Positions 38,295 through 46,588 of a DNA stretch of 64,000 nucleotides are shown piece by piece. Where the stretch lies: the NCBI RefSeq assembly GCF_003387075.1, contig NZ_QUMQ01000001.1, forward strand, positions 248,001 through 312,000. The letters are read 5' to 3'. This stretch comes from Asanoa ferruginea (GTDB lineage Bacteria > Actinomycetota > Actinomycetes > Mycobacteriales > Micromonosporaceae). Positions within the stretch are counted from its first letter, which is position 1, and every line of letters begins with the position of its first letter. Made by a program: the position numbers and the translations under genes. Below the pieces are notes generated by a model, which was not told the DNA's origin, did no database searches, and saw only the letters and a program-made list of their open reading frames with translations.

Positions 38295-39686
38295 GTGCGG
38301 CGCCGGCTCGTCACCACGTACCTCCTGCTGGCCTGTCTGGTGCTCCTGGCACTGGAGGTGCCGCTGGGGCTGGTGATGAGCGGGCGAACCACCCAGGCGC
38401 TGCTCGCCGACCGGCTGGCCGACGCGACCCGGTTCGCGGCGCTGGTGGCACCCGCGATGCGCGGCGGCGAGCTCGAACCGGTCCGCGCGGAGCTGACCCG
38501 CTACCACGATCTCTACGGCATCGTCGTGATCGTCGTCGACCAGAACCGGCGGGTGGTGACCCACGCCGGCGCCCGGCCCGGCCTCGACACCGACCCGGTC
38601 GTCCGCGGCGCGCTCGCCGGCCGGCAGGTCAGTTCGCCGACCAACGTCTGGCCCTGGCAACGCAGTTCGCTGCTGGTGGCGGTGCCCGTCTACGAGGGCG
38701 GCGAGGTGCTCGGCGGGGTGCTGACCATCTCGTCGACCGAGCGGGCCCGCGGCTCGATGCTCTTCGCCTGGTCGGTGCTCGGCGTGGTCGGGCTGGTGGC
38801 ACTGGTGGGTTCGCTGGTGGCGGCGGTGCGGCTCGCGCGCTGGGTGCTGCGGCCCGTCCTCTCGCTCGACACGGCCGTCCACGAGATCACCGCCGGCGAC
38901 AGCACCGCCCGGGTGCCGCACGCGCTCGGCCCGCCCGAACTGCGCCGACTGACCACCAGCTTCAACGAGATGGCCGACACCGTCTCCGACGCCCTAGAAC
39001 GGCAGCGGCTCTTCGTCGCGCACGCCAGCCACCAGCTCCGCAACCCGCTCACCGTGCTCCGGCTCCGGGTCGAGGGCCTGGGCGACATGCTGCCGCTGGC
39101 CGCCCGGGCCGAGCACCACCTGGCGCTGGAGGAGTCCGACCGGCTCAGCCGGGTGCTCGACAGCCTCCTCGCCCTGGCCCGCGCCGAGTGGGACGGCCGC
39201 CCGCCGATCACCGTCGACGCCGCCGAGCTGGTCGCCGCCCGGGTAGAGGCCTGGCGCCCGCTGGCCGATCAGCGCGGCGTCGCACTGACGGCCGAGGTGC
39301 CGACCGAGCCGGTGCCCGCCGAGGCCGCCGACACCGCACTCGACCAGGCACTCGACGCGCTGATCGACAACGGCCTGAAGTTCGCCGGCGCCGGCGGCCA
39401 GGTGACGGTCTCGGTCGAGGTGGTGGCCGGCCGGGCGGTGGTCACCGTTCGCGACGACGGCCCCGGGATGACCGCCGACCAGTGCCGCCTCGCGACCCGG
39501 CGGTTCTGGCGGGCCCCGAACACCCAGAACGTCGACGGCGCCGGGCTCGGCCTGTCGATCGCGACCGTGCTGGTCGAGGCGTCGGGCGGCACGCTGACCC
39601 TCACGCCCCGCGAGCCCCGCGGCTTGGTCGCCCGGGTCCGGCTACGGCTTCACCGAGCGGAAATAACGGGCGGCGCCCGGGTGTAG
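38295..39686 (+). CDS. Sensor histidine kinase
   Basis: A 463-aa membrane kinase. Helix 1 is at residues 5-28 (VTTYLLLACLVLLALEVPLGL), an extracytoplasmic loop of about 130 residues, and helix 2 near 160-185 (WSVLGVVGLVALVGSLVAAV). A HAMP domain, the HisKA box with phospho-acceptor H246 (HASHQLRNPLTVL), and HATPase motifs N (LIDNGLKFAG), G1 (VRDDGPGM) and G2 (GAGLGLSIATVLVEASGG) follow. GTG start at 38295. Its 3-prime end overlaps the convergent TAXI gene by 45 bp. Confidence 0.93.
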   Translation: MRRRLVTTYLLLACLVLLALEVPLGLVMSGRTTQALLADRLADATRFAALVAPAMRGGELEPVRAELTRYHDLYGIVVIVVDQNRRVVTHAGARPGLDTDPVVRGALAGRQVSSPTNVWPWQRSSLLVAVPVYEGGEVLGGVLTISSTERARGSMLFAWSVLGVVGLVALVGSLVAAVRLARWVLRPVLSLDTAVHEITAGDSTARVPHALGPPELRRLTTSFNEMADTVSDALERQRLFVAHASHQLRNPLTVLRLRVEGLGDMLPLAARAEHHLALEESDRLSRVLDSLLALARAEWDGRPPITVDAAELVAARVEAWRPLADQRGVALTAEVPTEPVPAEAADTALDQALDALIDNGLKFAGAGGQVTVSVEVVAGRAVVTVRDDGPGMTADQCRLATRRFWRAPNTQNVDGAGLGLSIATVLVEASGGTLTLTPREPRGLVARVRLRLHRAEITGGARV

Positions 39687-40592
39687 CGGGACCGGCATGG
39701 TGCCGATCGCCGACCTGACGTCGAACCGCTCCCCCGCCGGGTGCGCGCGGGCCAGGGCCTCGTGCTTCTCCATCAACAGCTTCGTCAGGTTGTAGGCGAC
39801 GTCGTCGGGCATGTCGGTCGGCACCACGAGGAAGTTGGGCACGGCGAGGGTGCTGACCGCGGGCAGGTTGTAGACGGAGTCGTTGACCTCGCGCTGCACG
39901 TACACCATTGAATGGGCCTTGCGCATCGGCTCGACCCACGCGCCGAGATCGACGATCCGGATGCCCAGGCTGTTGTTGAGATCTTCGATCGCCTGCACCG
40001 GCAGCCCGCCGGAGAAGAAGAAGGCGTCGATCCGCCCGTCGCGCAGCGCGGCCGCCGAGTCGTCGAGCCCCAGCCCTTCGGTCTGGATCATGCCGGGCGC
40101 GCTCAGCCCGCCGACCCCGAGCAGCCGCTTGACAGTGATCTCGGTGCCGGATCCCGGCGCCCCGATCGCGACCCGGCGGCCCTTCAGGTCCTCGAGCGAG
40201 CTGATCGCCGAATCGGACGGCACGACCAGATGCAGAAGATCTTCATAGACCCGAGCCAGCGCGCGTACGCGTGGGTCCGGCGGCGCCGAGCCCGTGACCA
40301 GGATGTCGGCCTGGGTGAAACCGATCTCCGCGCCCTTGCTCTCGACCAGCCGCACGTTTTCCACGGAGGCGGCCGTGACCATCACCTGCGCGTCGGTGTC
40401 GGGCAGGTTGTCGTCGACGAGCTGGCCGAGTGCCTTGCCGAATGCGTAATAGACGGCGGTCTGGCTGCCGGTGGCGATCCGGATGTGGGTGACCGGCGGA
40501 TTCCCCTCGCCGGCGACGCCGATGCCGATGAGCAGCAGCACGAGGACCGACAGTCCGGTGCGCCGCGCCTCGATCACCCTCACGCAGCGCAA
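39642..40592 (-). CDS. TAXI-family TRAP solute receptor
   Basis: A 316-aa periplasmic-type binding protein. A hydrophobic N-terminus (GLSVLVLLLIGIGVAG) acts as signal or anchor; no lipobox Cys is seen. The body has TAXI features (IRIATGSQTAVYYAFGKAL; VENVRLVESKGAEIGFTQADIL; LKGRRVAIGAPGSGTEITVKRLL; RDGRIDAFFFSGGLP). No TRAP membrane subunit (DctQ/DctM) is nearby, so the receptor may serve sensing by the adjacent kinase rather than uptake. Start is TTG 40592 (AGGA 5 bp upstream) or GTG 40583. The last 45 bp overlap the kinase gene on the other strand. Confidence 0.88.
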   Translation of the reverse strand: MRCVRVIEARRTGLSVLVLLLIGIGVAGEGNPPVTHIRIATGSQTAVYYAFGKALGQLVDDNLPDTDAQVMVTAASVENVRLVESKGAEIGFTQADILVTGSAPPDPRVRALARVYEDLLHLVVPSDSAISSLEDLKGRRVAIGAPGSGTEITVKRLLGVGGLSAPGMIQTEGLGLDDSAAALRDGRIDAFFFSGGLPVQAIEDLNNSLGIRIVDLGAWVEPMRKAHSMVYVQREVNDSVYNLPAVSTLAVPNFLVVPTDMPDDVAYNLTKLLMEKHEALARAHPAGERFDVRSAIGTMPVPLHPGAARYFRSVKP

Positions 40593-40661
40593 GTTTTCCT
40601 CAAGTAAGGGGCTCGCGCATACCCCCTGAACGGCCGGACCGCCACGCTGAACCCGGAGGCG

Positions 40662-41426
40662 ATGACGATGGCCATGCAGCGTGAAACCACTGAATCCGCG
40701 GCCATGCGGTCACTGCCCGCAGCCTTCGAGGCGGCCTGCCTCATCCGATGCACCGGCGTGGGCCGCTCTCCGGCACCGAGATCCGGCACGGGGGCGGATT
40801 TCGCGGGCGACTTCAGACCTGGGCCCGGGCCGGCACCCGGACCCACGCCCGCTCTGTCGGGCACCGACGCCGCGCCGGCCTGGGCCGGCGCGGCGCTCCG
40901 GGTGCTGCCGGAGGCACCGGAACAGACCCTGGCGGAGTTCAACCAGCCCGAGGCCGCGGCCCGGCTGGCCAAACTCCTGACCGACCTGGGCGTTTCCGCG
41001 ACGAGCGCGACGCTGGTCGGCGGCGGGCGGCGGCAGTATTTCGTGCACCGGGTGACGGTGCCGGCCGCTGTTTTCTTCGAGACTTCGCAGCGATTGACCT
41101 CGGCGTGGCGGCAGGGTCGGCACTTCCTGCTGCGGACCGACCCGGTGGGTGCTTCGTCGCCACACAACGCGCGGCGCGAGACACTCGCCCGGCGGGCCTG
41201 GCAGGCGGCGTCACTGGCCGCGGGCCGGCAGCGGCGAGGCGGCATCTTCGGGGTGCGGCTGGCCGACCAGGAAATGGCCGCGGTGCTGGTCCGGGGTGCG
41301 CGGCTACTGGGAGGGACGGCGTCCATCCGGTCGCGGCCGGGTTGTCTGCAGGTGTCGGTGACGTCGGTCTCCTCCGATGCGGCGCTGCTGGAGATCGCGA
41401 CACCCCCGCTCCGCGCGGCGTCGTGA
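40662..41426 (+). CDS. Hypothetical protein
   Basis: A 254-aa frame that I do not recognise. After a Gly/Pro-rich stretch (residues 40-75) it has a mixed alpha/beta region (TLAEFNQPEAAARLAKLLTDLG; GGGRRQYFVHRVTVPAAVFFETSQRL; GGIFGVRLADQEMAAVLVRGARLLGG). GGAGG lies next to the ATG at 40662. Long open frames exist on both strands here because of high GC, so the frame choice is moderate; this one best keeps protein-like periodicity. It ends 41 bp before tRNA-Gly. Confidence 0.55.
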   Translation: MTMAMQRETTESAAMRSLPAAFEAACLIRCTGVGRSPAPRSGTGADFAGDFRPGPGPAPGPTPALSGTDAAPAWAGAALRVLPEAPEQTLAEFNQPEAAARLAKLLTDLGVSATSATLVGGGRRQYFVHRVTVPAAVFFETSQRLTSAWRQGRHFLLRTDPVGASSPHNARRETLARRAWQAASLAAGRQRRGGIFGVRLADQEMAAVLVRGARLLGGTASIRSRPGCLQVSVTSVSSDAALLEIATPPLRAAS

Positions 41427-41467
41427 GCGAGCCAGTACGCTGTCGGATGTGCGCCCGCGGCGCACCC

Positions 41468-41541
41468 GCGGGCGTAGCTCAATGGCAGAGCTTCAGTCTT
41501 CCAAACTGACGGTGCGGGTTCGATTCCCGTCGCCCGCTCCA
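41468..41541 (+). tRNA. tRNA-Gly (TCC), CCA encoded
   Basis: Acceptor stem GCGGGCG/CGCCCGC, D arm GCTCAATGGCAGAGC, anticodon stem TCAGT/ACTGA around loop CTTCCAA (anticodon TCC), T loop region GGGTTCGATTCCC, discriminator T at 41538 and encoded CCA at 41539-41541. The sequence from the anticodon stem to the end (41496-41540) is repeated twice downstream, making this gene an integration target. Confidence 0.96.
41496..41540 (+). repeat. Direct repeat 1: tRNA-Gly 3-prime half, att site
   Basis: The 45 bp from the anticodon stem to the tRNA end match exactly the copy at 42909-42953 and, with changes, the copy at 46899-46945. Such identity blocks are left by tyrosine-recombinase integration into tRNA genes. 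A further 40 bp after the repeat (GGGGGCGAC, TTGCGGT at 41621-41627) is also shared, but here it is separated from the tRNA by a 46-bp insert. Confidence 0.85.
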
Positions 41542-41573
41542 TTTCTTATGACCTCCGGTCATAAGAAATGGAG
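41537..41573. repeat. 17-bp perfect hairpin fused to the tRNA end
   Basis: CTCCATTTCTTATGACC (41537-41553) and its exact reverse complement (41557-41573) enclose a TCC loop. The left arm includes the discriminator-CCA junction of tRNA-Gly. It could terminate or impede processing of the tRNA transcript, or be a recombination feature. Compared with the second repeat, the 46 bp 41541-41586, which includes most of the hairpin, is an insertion bounded by GCTCC on both sides. Confidence 0.75.
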
Positions 41574-41693
41574 CCATCCTTGCTCCGGGGGCGACCCCCG
41601 GATACCCCACGGTCCGGTGGTTGCGGTCCCCGGTAACCCCGCGGGCTTCTCGATCCACTTGGCCATCGCGTCGGCGATCTCGCTGGCCGCAAG

Positions 41694-41996
41694 TCATGGG
41701 CGCCACACCTCCCGGGCGAGGGTGGCCTTGCATTGAGTGCAGGCGTTGGCGTGGGTGTCGAATCGGCGGGGCTTGCGCCAGCCGAGGCAGCGAGGGCAGC
41801 AAATCTCGACGACGGTCGCCGCGGAGCCACCGACGGCGATCGTGCCGGAGCCGGCTAGGGCGCGGCTGAACGCGGCGATGCCCATCAGGACCACCCCCGC
41901 GCACGCCGGGCATGGCGATGCGGCCGGGCCGGCTGGGAACTCCCGGCCGCAGCCGACGCTCTCACGCCAGAGGGACCAGGGAAACGTGGGCAGCAC
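41694..41996 (-). CDS. Small multi-CxxC zinc-ribbon protein in the island
   Basis: About 100 aa from GTG 41996; the start is uncertain (ATG 41885 would give a 63-aa form lacking the first Cys pair). Cys motifs are CGREF, CPAC, CCPRC and CTQC, with the last two in EICCPRCLGWRKPRRFDTHANACTQCKATLAREVWRP, given here in part as CCPRC and CTQC. The pattern indicates a zinc ribbon, common among small proteins of actinomycete integrative elements. Downstream of its stop a short fragment (EIADAMAKWIEKPAG) looks like a gene remnant. Function unknown. Confidence 0.5.
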   Translation of the reverse strand: MLPTFPWSLWRESVGCGREFPAGPAASPCPACAGVVLMGIAAFSRALAGSGTIAVGGSAATVVEICCPRCLGWRKPRRFDTHANACTQCKATLAREVWRP

Positions 41997-42219
41997 GAAC
42001 CAAGGGCATGACAGCCCTTCCCTTCTGTTGGGTGTGGTTGAGGTCGCCGAGGTGGAGGCCCGCTTGCGGGCGACCCCTGATCCCACAGCAGAGGTGCGTG
42101 GCCCGCTCCTTCGCCGGATAGCGCTCTATGAGATCAAGGCGCCGCGCTCGCGCGGCGTGCCGGCCGGCCACTTGGCTCGCGAGTCTCCCGCTCACCAGCC
42201 ATTCCGGCATCATCGTCAC

Positions 42220-42543
42220 GTGGCAATCTCTGTGCATGTCGAAGAGTTCACCGGCACGGTCGTCGAGCGACTGCCGTCCAGCACCGCAGACGTCAACGCG
42301 TTGTGCGACTTCGTCAACGACGACCCGGCCGCCTATCCGCTCCTCGCCGGAGTCGACCCATTGGATGACACTTGCTTCAACCCGCGCCAGGCAGCGTCCC
42401 TCCAGCGGGAGCTGGCCGAGCTCGTTCACCGTGGACCAGACTCGATCGCGTCAGTCGCTCGGGGCCTACTTGCCTTGACCGCGCTTCTTGAGGTCGCTCC
42501 GGGGCGGCCCCACCACCGACGCCTTCTCTTCAGTGGCGATTGA
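42220..42543 (+). CDS. Hypothetical protein in the first insert
   Basis: A 107-aa protein from GTG 42220 (GTG 42232 also possible). It reads as a real, compact sequence (VEEFTGTVVERLPSSTADVN; LCDFVNDDPAAYPLLAGVDP; CFNPRQAASLQRELAELV; IASVARGLLALTALLEV), mostly helical and acidic, with no known motif. The upstream in-frame extension to 41737 is Arg/Pro-rich and looks non-coding. No ribosome-binding site stands out. It lies between the first and second att repeats. Confidence 0.55.
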   Translation: MAISVHVEEFTGTVVERLPSSTADVNALCDFVNDDPAAYPLLAGVDPLDDTCFNPRQAASLQRELAELVHRGPDSIASVARGLLALTALLEVAPGRPHHRRLLFSGD

Positions 42544-42908
42544 GCAAGCCTTCGTAACCGCGGGGCGCTGCCCCGGACCCCGGTCCTCCTCGGAGATCAG
42601 CATCTTGTGGGGATCTCCTCGGTCGTGCACCCGGGACGGCTACACGGGAACCTCCGACGCCGCCAAGGCCAAGCCGCTTCGCGGTCGCCTTCGGCGAGCC
42701 TTGACCCGACCGGAGAACCCCGCGCAGGGTTGAACCTGCCCGACAGAGGAGATCCCGCCGCGAGCCGAAGGTGTGGGGAAGAACCAAGATCGCCGTGCCA
42801 TCCACGTGCCAGTAGAGCGTGCCACAAGGGGTCGTCAAGGGTCACCTGCGGGCATGACGACCACGTCGCTGAGCTGCACGTTCGCGCTCAGCGGCCTGGC
42901 CGGTTGAC
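42544..42908. other. Gene-poor end of the first insert
   Basis: These 365 bp between the small hypothetical gene and the second att repeat contain no frame I would call a gene. Short open frames on both strands lack ribosome-binding sites and protein-like composition. It is probably decayed element DNA. Confidence 0.5.
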
Positions 42909-42953
42909 GTCTTCCAAACTGACGGTGCGGGTTCGATTCCCGTCGCCCGCTCC
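42909..42953 (+). repeat. Direct repeat 2: duplicate tRNA-Gly 3-prime half
   Basis: Exact 45-bp copy of 41496-41540, with the CC of the CCA end but no 5-prime half, so it is not a functional tRNA. It is followed directly by GGGGGCGACCCC and then CCACGTTCC and TTGCGGTT, the flank shared with the other two copies. This uninterrupted form probably reflects the element-borne att sequence. Confidence 0.88.
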
Positions 42954-43149
42954 GGGGGCGACCCCGGACACCCCACGTTCCAGTGGTTGCGGTTAGTCGG
43001 TATCCGGGCGGTCGCCCGCTGGTGGGGCGACGGTGTTGCAGGAATGGCGCAGGTCGTGGACGTGGAAGTCGTCGTCCCTGCTGGCCGCGGGGTCGAGTCG
43101 CGATCGAGACTGCATAAACGATGTGGGTTCCTGATCCTGCCCGGCTCGC

Positions 43150-43692
43150 CTAGCCGGCACTCGCCGCGGTTAACACCATTGTCGGTCTAGTCCATGGCCG
43201 AATCTTTCTGCCGGCTGCCGGCGACGCGCCGACGTGCACGTGGATATGACGCGGCAACGATCGGTGCGTGAACGGATGGCGCAATGCTGTCAGCGTTGCA
43301 AAATCTGGATCATCTACTACGTCTGACAACCATGCGGCGCACCCAGAGCAGAGCTGTGATTGATTCTTGGGTCTGCCAAGTTCCCCGACGTCGTACGCAC
43401 GGTCTGGACGGTGCGGAAGATGGAGTGCTCCGATAGACGCGGCGGCTAGGTCAACAGCGGTCATCGCAGTCCCAACCGCCCATCGAGCGTGTGTGATGTC
43501 AACGGTATCCACGTGGTGTGCGCCGATGCTCCTTGTCGCGCCGCGGAAGACATCGTCATCGAGGTCGTCAAGATAGGCCAGCCCGTCGACCGACCAGATT
43601 GCCCAGATGGCATACGTGCCGGCAATCTGCGTCTTGGCCCCTAGGGCGCGGGCAGACTCTTCTAGATCAAGGGGCCAAGCGTATGGCGGCAT
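43150..43692 (-). CDS. HEPN-like protein with Rx4H motif
   Basis: A 180-aa mainly helical protein. R138-HPFT-H143 in TALRHPFTHRSLPRHI matches the Rx4-6H ribonuclease motif of HEPN domains and sits, as expected, near the C-terminus of the helical core (DITHARWAVGTAMTAVDLAAASIGALH). HEPN RNases are toxins or effectors in many defence systems. Family assignment rests on this motif and helix pattern only. It is divergent from the first nuclease-like gene with 110 bp between, a likely shared control region. Confidence 0.65.
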   Translation of the reverse strand: MPPYAWPLDLEESARALGAKTQIAGTYAIWAIWSVDGLAYLDDLDDDVFRGATRSIGAHHVDTVDITHARWAVGTAMTAVDLAAASIGALHLPHRPDRAYDVGELGRPKNQSQLCSGCAAWLSDVVDDPDFATLTALRHPFTHRSLPRHIHVHVGASPAAGRKIRPWTRPTMVLTAASAG

Positions 43693-43802
43693 GCGCAGAA
43701 TACTATCCAGGTCGTCGAGCGGTTTGTCGCTCGCTCGGGCAAGGCCAATCCAGAGGTCCGTGCACGCTGCGCTTCCGAGCCTCCACCCGCTATGGTGGGG
43801 CC

Positions 43803-44600
43803 GTGATCTGGCTTCCTAAATCGTCGGTGGAGCTGAACGCGATCGGGCACCAAATCATGGTCCGTGATCCCGAAACGTTGTTGCATGCGGTTGATGAACT
43901 CATATCCGTCGGATCAGAGGTCAGCAATCTCAAGATCCGCGCAGGCGAACACCTTGCCGCACTCATGCTCACGGCCGTATGCGGACCGCCAACATCCATT
44001 GACACCGTCGGCCAGGTCGACCTTCTCTTCGACCGGGAGGCACTGACATCACACGATTGGTGTTTTGGCGCCGCCGGTCGTGCCGCCGTCGAAGTTAAGT
44101 CCTACGCTGGCGTTTTCCGCGAGGTCGAGAGCCGAATCAGGCCCGGAGATTTGCATGCCGTGACGATCCGAAGTGCGCTGGATATTCTTCTAGACGCGTC
44201 GCCCCAAATCGATAGAGCCATCGATGCTTTGGAGCGAAAGACTGGACCACAAATTTCAAGGAATGTCTTTCTTGTAATCCACATGTTTGATGCAGTTGCG
44301 GTTGAGGCCTACGACGAGATGCCATTCATCGGACATCGGCTTCCACTCGTTGCACCGTCGGTTGGCCTCGACACTCTTTGGATCCTATGGCATCCGGGGA
44401 TGCTGACAATGTGGTCGAAAAACGATCAACGGTGGATCGACGTCATTTTCGCCAATGAGGACCCTTTCGCCGAAGAGGCTGACGAAATGGATATCATTCA
44501 ACAGGCCGAGGAAACGTTTCTATCGGCGACCGGCCATCGCGGAGATTCGCCATGGTTGTACAAATTAGTTCAATTGCCTGAATCAATGAAAGACCTATGA
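43803..44600 (+). CDS. Putative PD-(D/E)xK nuclease, protein A of a pair
   Basis: A 265-aa protein I do not recognise as a named family. D73 in VGQVDLLFD followed by E97-V-K99 in AAVEVKSYAG has the spacing and hydrophobic setting of a PD-(D/E)xK catalytic core. The rest is mixed alpha/beta (HAVTIRSALDILLDASPQIDRAIDALE; NVFLVIHMFDAVAVEAYDE). Codon use is clearly more AT-rich than outside the island. GTG 43803 has GGTGGGG upstream. The second nuclease gene starts 150 bp downstream on the same strand. A role in defence is inferred from neighbours and fold. Confidence 0.65.
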   Translation: MIWLPKSSVELNAIGHQIMVRDPETLLHAVDELISVGSEVSNLKIRAGEHLAALMLTAVCGPPTSIDTVGQVDLLFDREALTSHDWCFGAAGRAAVEVKSYAGVFREVESRIRPGDLHAVTIRSALDILLDASPQIDRAIDALERKTGPQISRNVFLVIHMFDAVAVEAYDEMPFIGHRLPLVAPSVGLDTLWILWHPGMLTMWSKNDQRWIDVIFANEDPFAEEADEMDIIQQAEETFLSATGHRGDSPWLYKLVQLPESMKDL

Positions 44601-44750
44601 CGGAATACCTCACCCCTGGGCGCACTGATCCGGAGTCCCTAAACGGGTGCGCAGTGGTGGCCGATGATGCCCGGCCCGTATGCGGAGTTTCTGATCATGC
44701 CGTTAAGGCGATACGCTGTTTGCCAGGCCCTCAACCTCGGTTGGTGATCA

Positions 44751-45671
44751 ATGAAGAAGATCAGCCCCGGAGCGTTCCCAGCACTCAAGGACTCCCTTTC
44801 GTTGATTTACTGGTATCGCTCGGACTTAGTAAGCTTCCTACAGAGTGCCTTGTCCGGGACCCCAGAGATTTTGGCGGTTGCCACTTGGGACGGTCCAAAG
44901 CGGAACATCGCAAGCCACATCGTTGACGTCCTGGCACGCAACGAGGAGCGCTATCAAGGTCAAATTCTCAGCCTAATGACTCAAGTGGCTGAGGTGACCG
45001 ACTTCCGGCATCTAGAGAAGCTTGATGACGGCAAGAAGAAAGCCGAGGACGCGCGCCATGCGGTCGAGGCGCTACGCCGGTGGATCACACCCCATGCTGA
45101 CCAATTGGCAGAAGAGAAGGCGGCCGAGGAGCGGCGGCGAATTGCGTACGAGACGGCGCTCCGAACGCAGGGTGTCAGAGAAAAGCTAGCCGAATTGCAC
45201 ATCCTTATGTTGGACGTGATCCAGCCGAGCGCGCCTCAGGCACGCGGTTACAAATTGGAAAAGCTTCTTAGGGAACTCTTTGCACTTTTTGACTTAGACC
45301 CGCGGGCATCCTTTAAGATCGATGGAGAACAGCTCGACGGGTCGTTCACGTTCGACAATACCGACTACCTTCTTGAGGCCAAGTGGGAGGCCGAACCCAC
45401 TGACGTGCCTGACCTCTCTTTCTTCAAGGATAAGATTGAGGATCGCTTAGAGAACACTCTCGGCCTTTTCGTTGCGATGAATGGCTATACAGCCAGAGCC
45501 ATCAGCCGCTTTTCGGCCAAGCGGTCACTGATGATTCTCATGGACGGCGGGGACCTCATGGCCGTCTTAGAAGGTCGGATTGACCTTGGTGACTTGCTCC
45601 TCCGCAAGCGTAGGCACGCCGCGCAAACGGGAGAGATCTACCTGCCGGTCTACAGGATCCTCAGTGATTAG
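44751..45671 (+). CDS. Mrr-like restriction endonuclease-fold protein with helical N-terminal domain
   Basis: A 306-aa protein. Residues 1-110 form a helical domain (PALKDSLSLIYWYRSDLVSFLQ; IASHIVDVLARNEERYQ; LTQ-like region to LEKLDDGKKK). A coiled-coil-like segment follows (115-150). The nuclease core begins at 165: E170 in GYKLEKLLRELF, D196 in GEQLDGSF and E209-A-K211 in LLEAKW, the complete PD-(D/E)xK set of the Mrr_cat type. The C-terminus (LLLRKRRHAAQTGEIYLPV) is well conserved in relatives I recall. No methylase is nearby, which fits a type IV-like or abortive enzyme. ATG 44751; AT-rich codons. Confidence 0.8.
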   Translation: MKKISPGAFPALKDSLSLIYWYRSDLVSFLQSALSGTPEILAVATWDGPKRNIASHIVDVLARNEERYQGQILSLMTQVAEVTDFRHLEKLDDGKKKAEDARHAVEALRRWITPHADQLAEEKAAEERRRIAYETALRTQGVREKLAELHILMLDVIQPSAPQARGYKLEKLLRELFALFDLDPRASFKIDGEQLDGSFTFDNTDYLLEAKWEAEPTDVPDLSFFKDKIEDRLENTLGLFVAMNGYTARAISRFSAKRSLMILMDGGDLMAVLEGRIDLGDLLLRKRRHAAQTGEIYLPVYRILSD

Positions 45672-45823
45672 GCTGTGACCGCGGATTACTCTTGCCCGCG
45701 GGGCGTGAGCTGCTCGGTCGCGCCAGACTGCCGAAATGGCCTCCCAGAAATCAAGGCGCCGGTCGGGGCGTGACTTCGCCAGGCATCGCGCTCTAGGCCC
45801 CGGCCCGCCACGCGCTGGCTAAA

Positions 45824-46579
45824 CTAAGCGGCGGGCTGATCGTCCGCGCCGACGCTGGCCTGGTCTGGAACGCGCACCTCGCTTGGGCGGTCCGGTGCTA
45901 GGTGTGACACGTCAAGCCGAACGACTCGACGGGCCGACACGACCGTGTATTGCCACTCGAGCGGGACCTTTTCGCCGTCAGCGGTGGTGAGTTCGAGCGG
46001 ACTTTCGAGCATCAGCTCACGGTCTGCTGTCTCCGCTGCGGCTACATTGAAATGAGAGAGCCGACCTCGGAGATAGCTCCCGTCTTCCATCTGGGCGCCG
46101 ACCTCGATTGGACCTGGGTCATCGGCGTAAAGGTTCATCACGATGTACCAGGCGGAGGCTCGCTTCACATCGGTGTCTGTATGCGCTGTTAGCCACCTCA
46201 GCGGTCGTCTAACGGCTAGGCGCTCGGTCAGCCGAACAATCCTAGGATCGGCGGCGATCAGCCCAATTCCGACCGCCAGACTGAGGTAGGCAAGCGACCA
46301 CCACGTCACCTCGATGTGGTGGATGCGCGCAAATCGCGCCGGTTGCTGGACCAGCCCTCCAAAGTTGAGCGTGTGCTCTGGCCAGAGCCACCGAGCAAAC
46401 GCGAAGATGAGGCTGGCGGTGGCTAGGCACAGGATGCTTACAGCTACAACTAGCACGGTCTCGCGGAACGCCGAGTACGTTCTTACCGGTCGGATGCGCT
46501 CCTGGCGCAGCACGAATCCCAGGCCAGGCGCAAGGAGCAGGACGAAGAGCGCTAGGCCGAGGAGCGACGAGGGAACCAA
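45824..46579 (-). CDS. DUF6338 membrane protein
   Basis: A 251-aa protein with an N-terminal helix (LLGLALFVLLLAPGLGFVLRQ), a second (TVLVVAVSILCLATASLIFAF), and a third (WWSLAYLSLAVGIGLIAA), then a cytoplasmic beta-rich domain (VGAQMEDGSYLRGRLSHFNV; KVPLEWQYTVVSARRVVRLDVSHL). This is the DUF6338 pattern. The start appears to be TTG at 46579 because no ATG or GTG precedes the membrane helix. It follows the 54-aa gene by 9 bp, an operon. Function unknown; association with mobile DNA here is notable. Confidence 0.78.
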   Translation of the reverse strand: MVPSSLLGLALFVLLLAPGLGFVLRQERIRPVRTYSAFRETVLVVAVSILCLATASLIFAFARWLWPEHTLNFGGLVQQPARFARIHHIEVTWWSLAYLSLAVGIGLIAADPRIVRLTERLAVRRPLRWLTAHTDTDVKRASAWYIVMNLYADDPGPIEVGAQMEDGSYLRGRLSHFNVAAAETADRELMLESPLELTTADGEKVPLEWQYTVVSARRVVRLDVSHLAPDRPSEVRVPDQASVGADDQPAA

Positions 46580-46588
46580 CCGCGGTTC

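Noticed and set aside
41479-41913. Minus-strand frame ending in GRRESNPHRQFGRLKLCH
   Set aside because: This ending is the antisense translation of tRNA-Gly, a well-known false annotation. The remainder is Arg/Pro-rich shadow sequence.
42909-42953. A second and third tRNA-Gly gene
   Set aside because: Only the 3-prime half is present; there is no acceptor 5-prime strand or D arm, so they are att remnants.
44597-44926. A 109-codon plus-strand frame starting with ATGA at the stop of the first nuclease-like gene
   Set aside because: It overlaps the well-supported Mrr-like gene by 176 bp in another frame and its sequence is not protein-like. The overlap with the upstream stop is probably chance.
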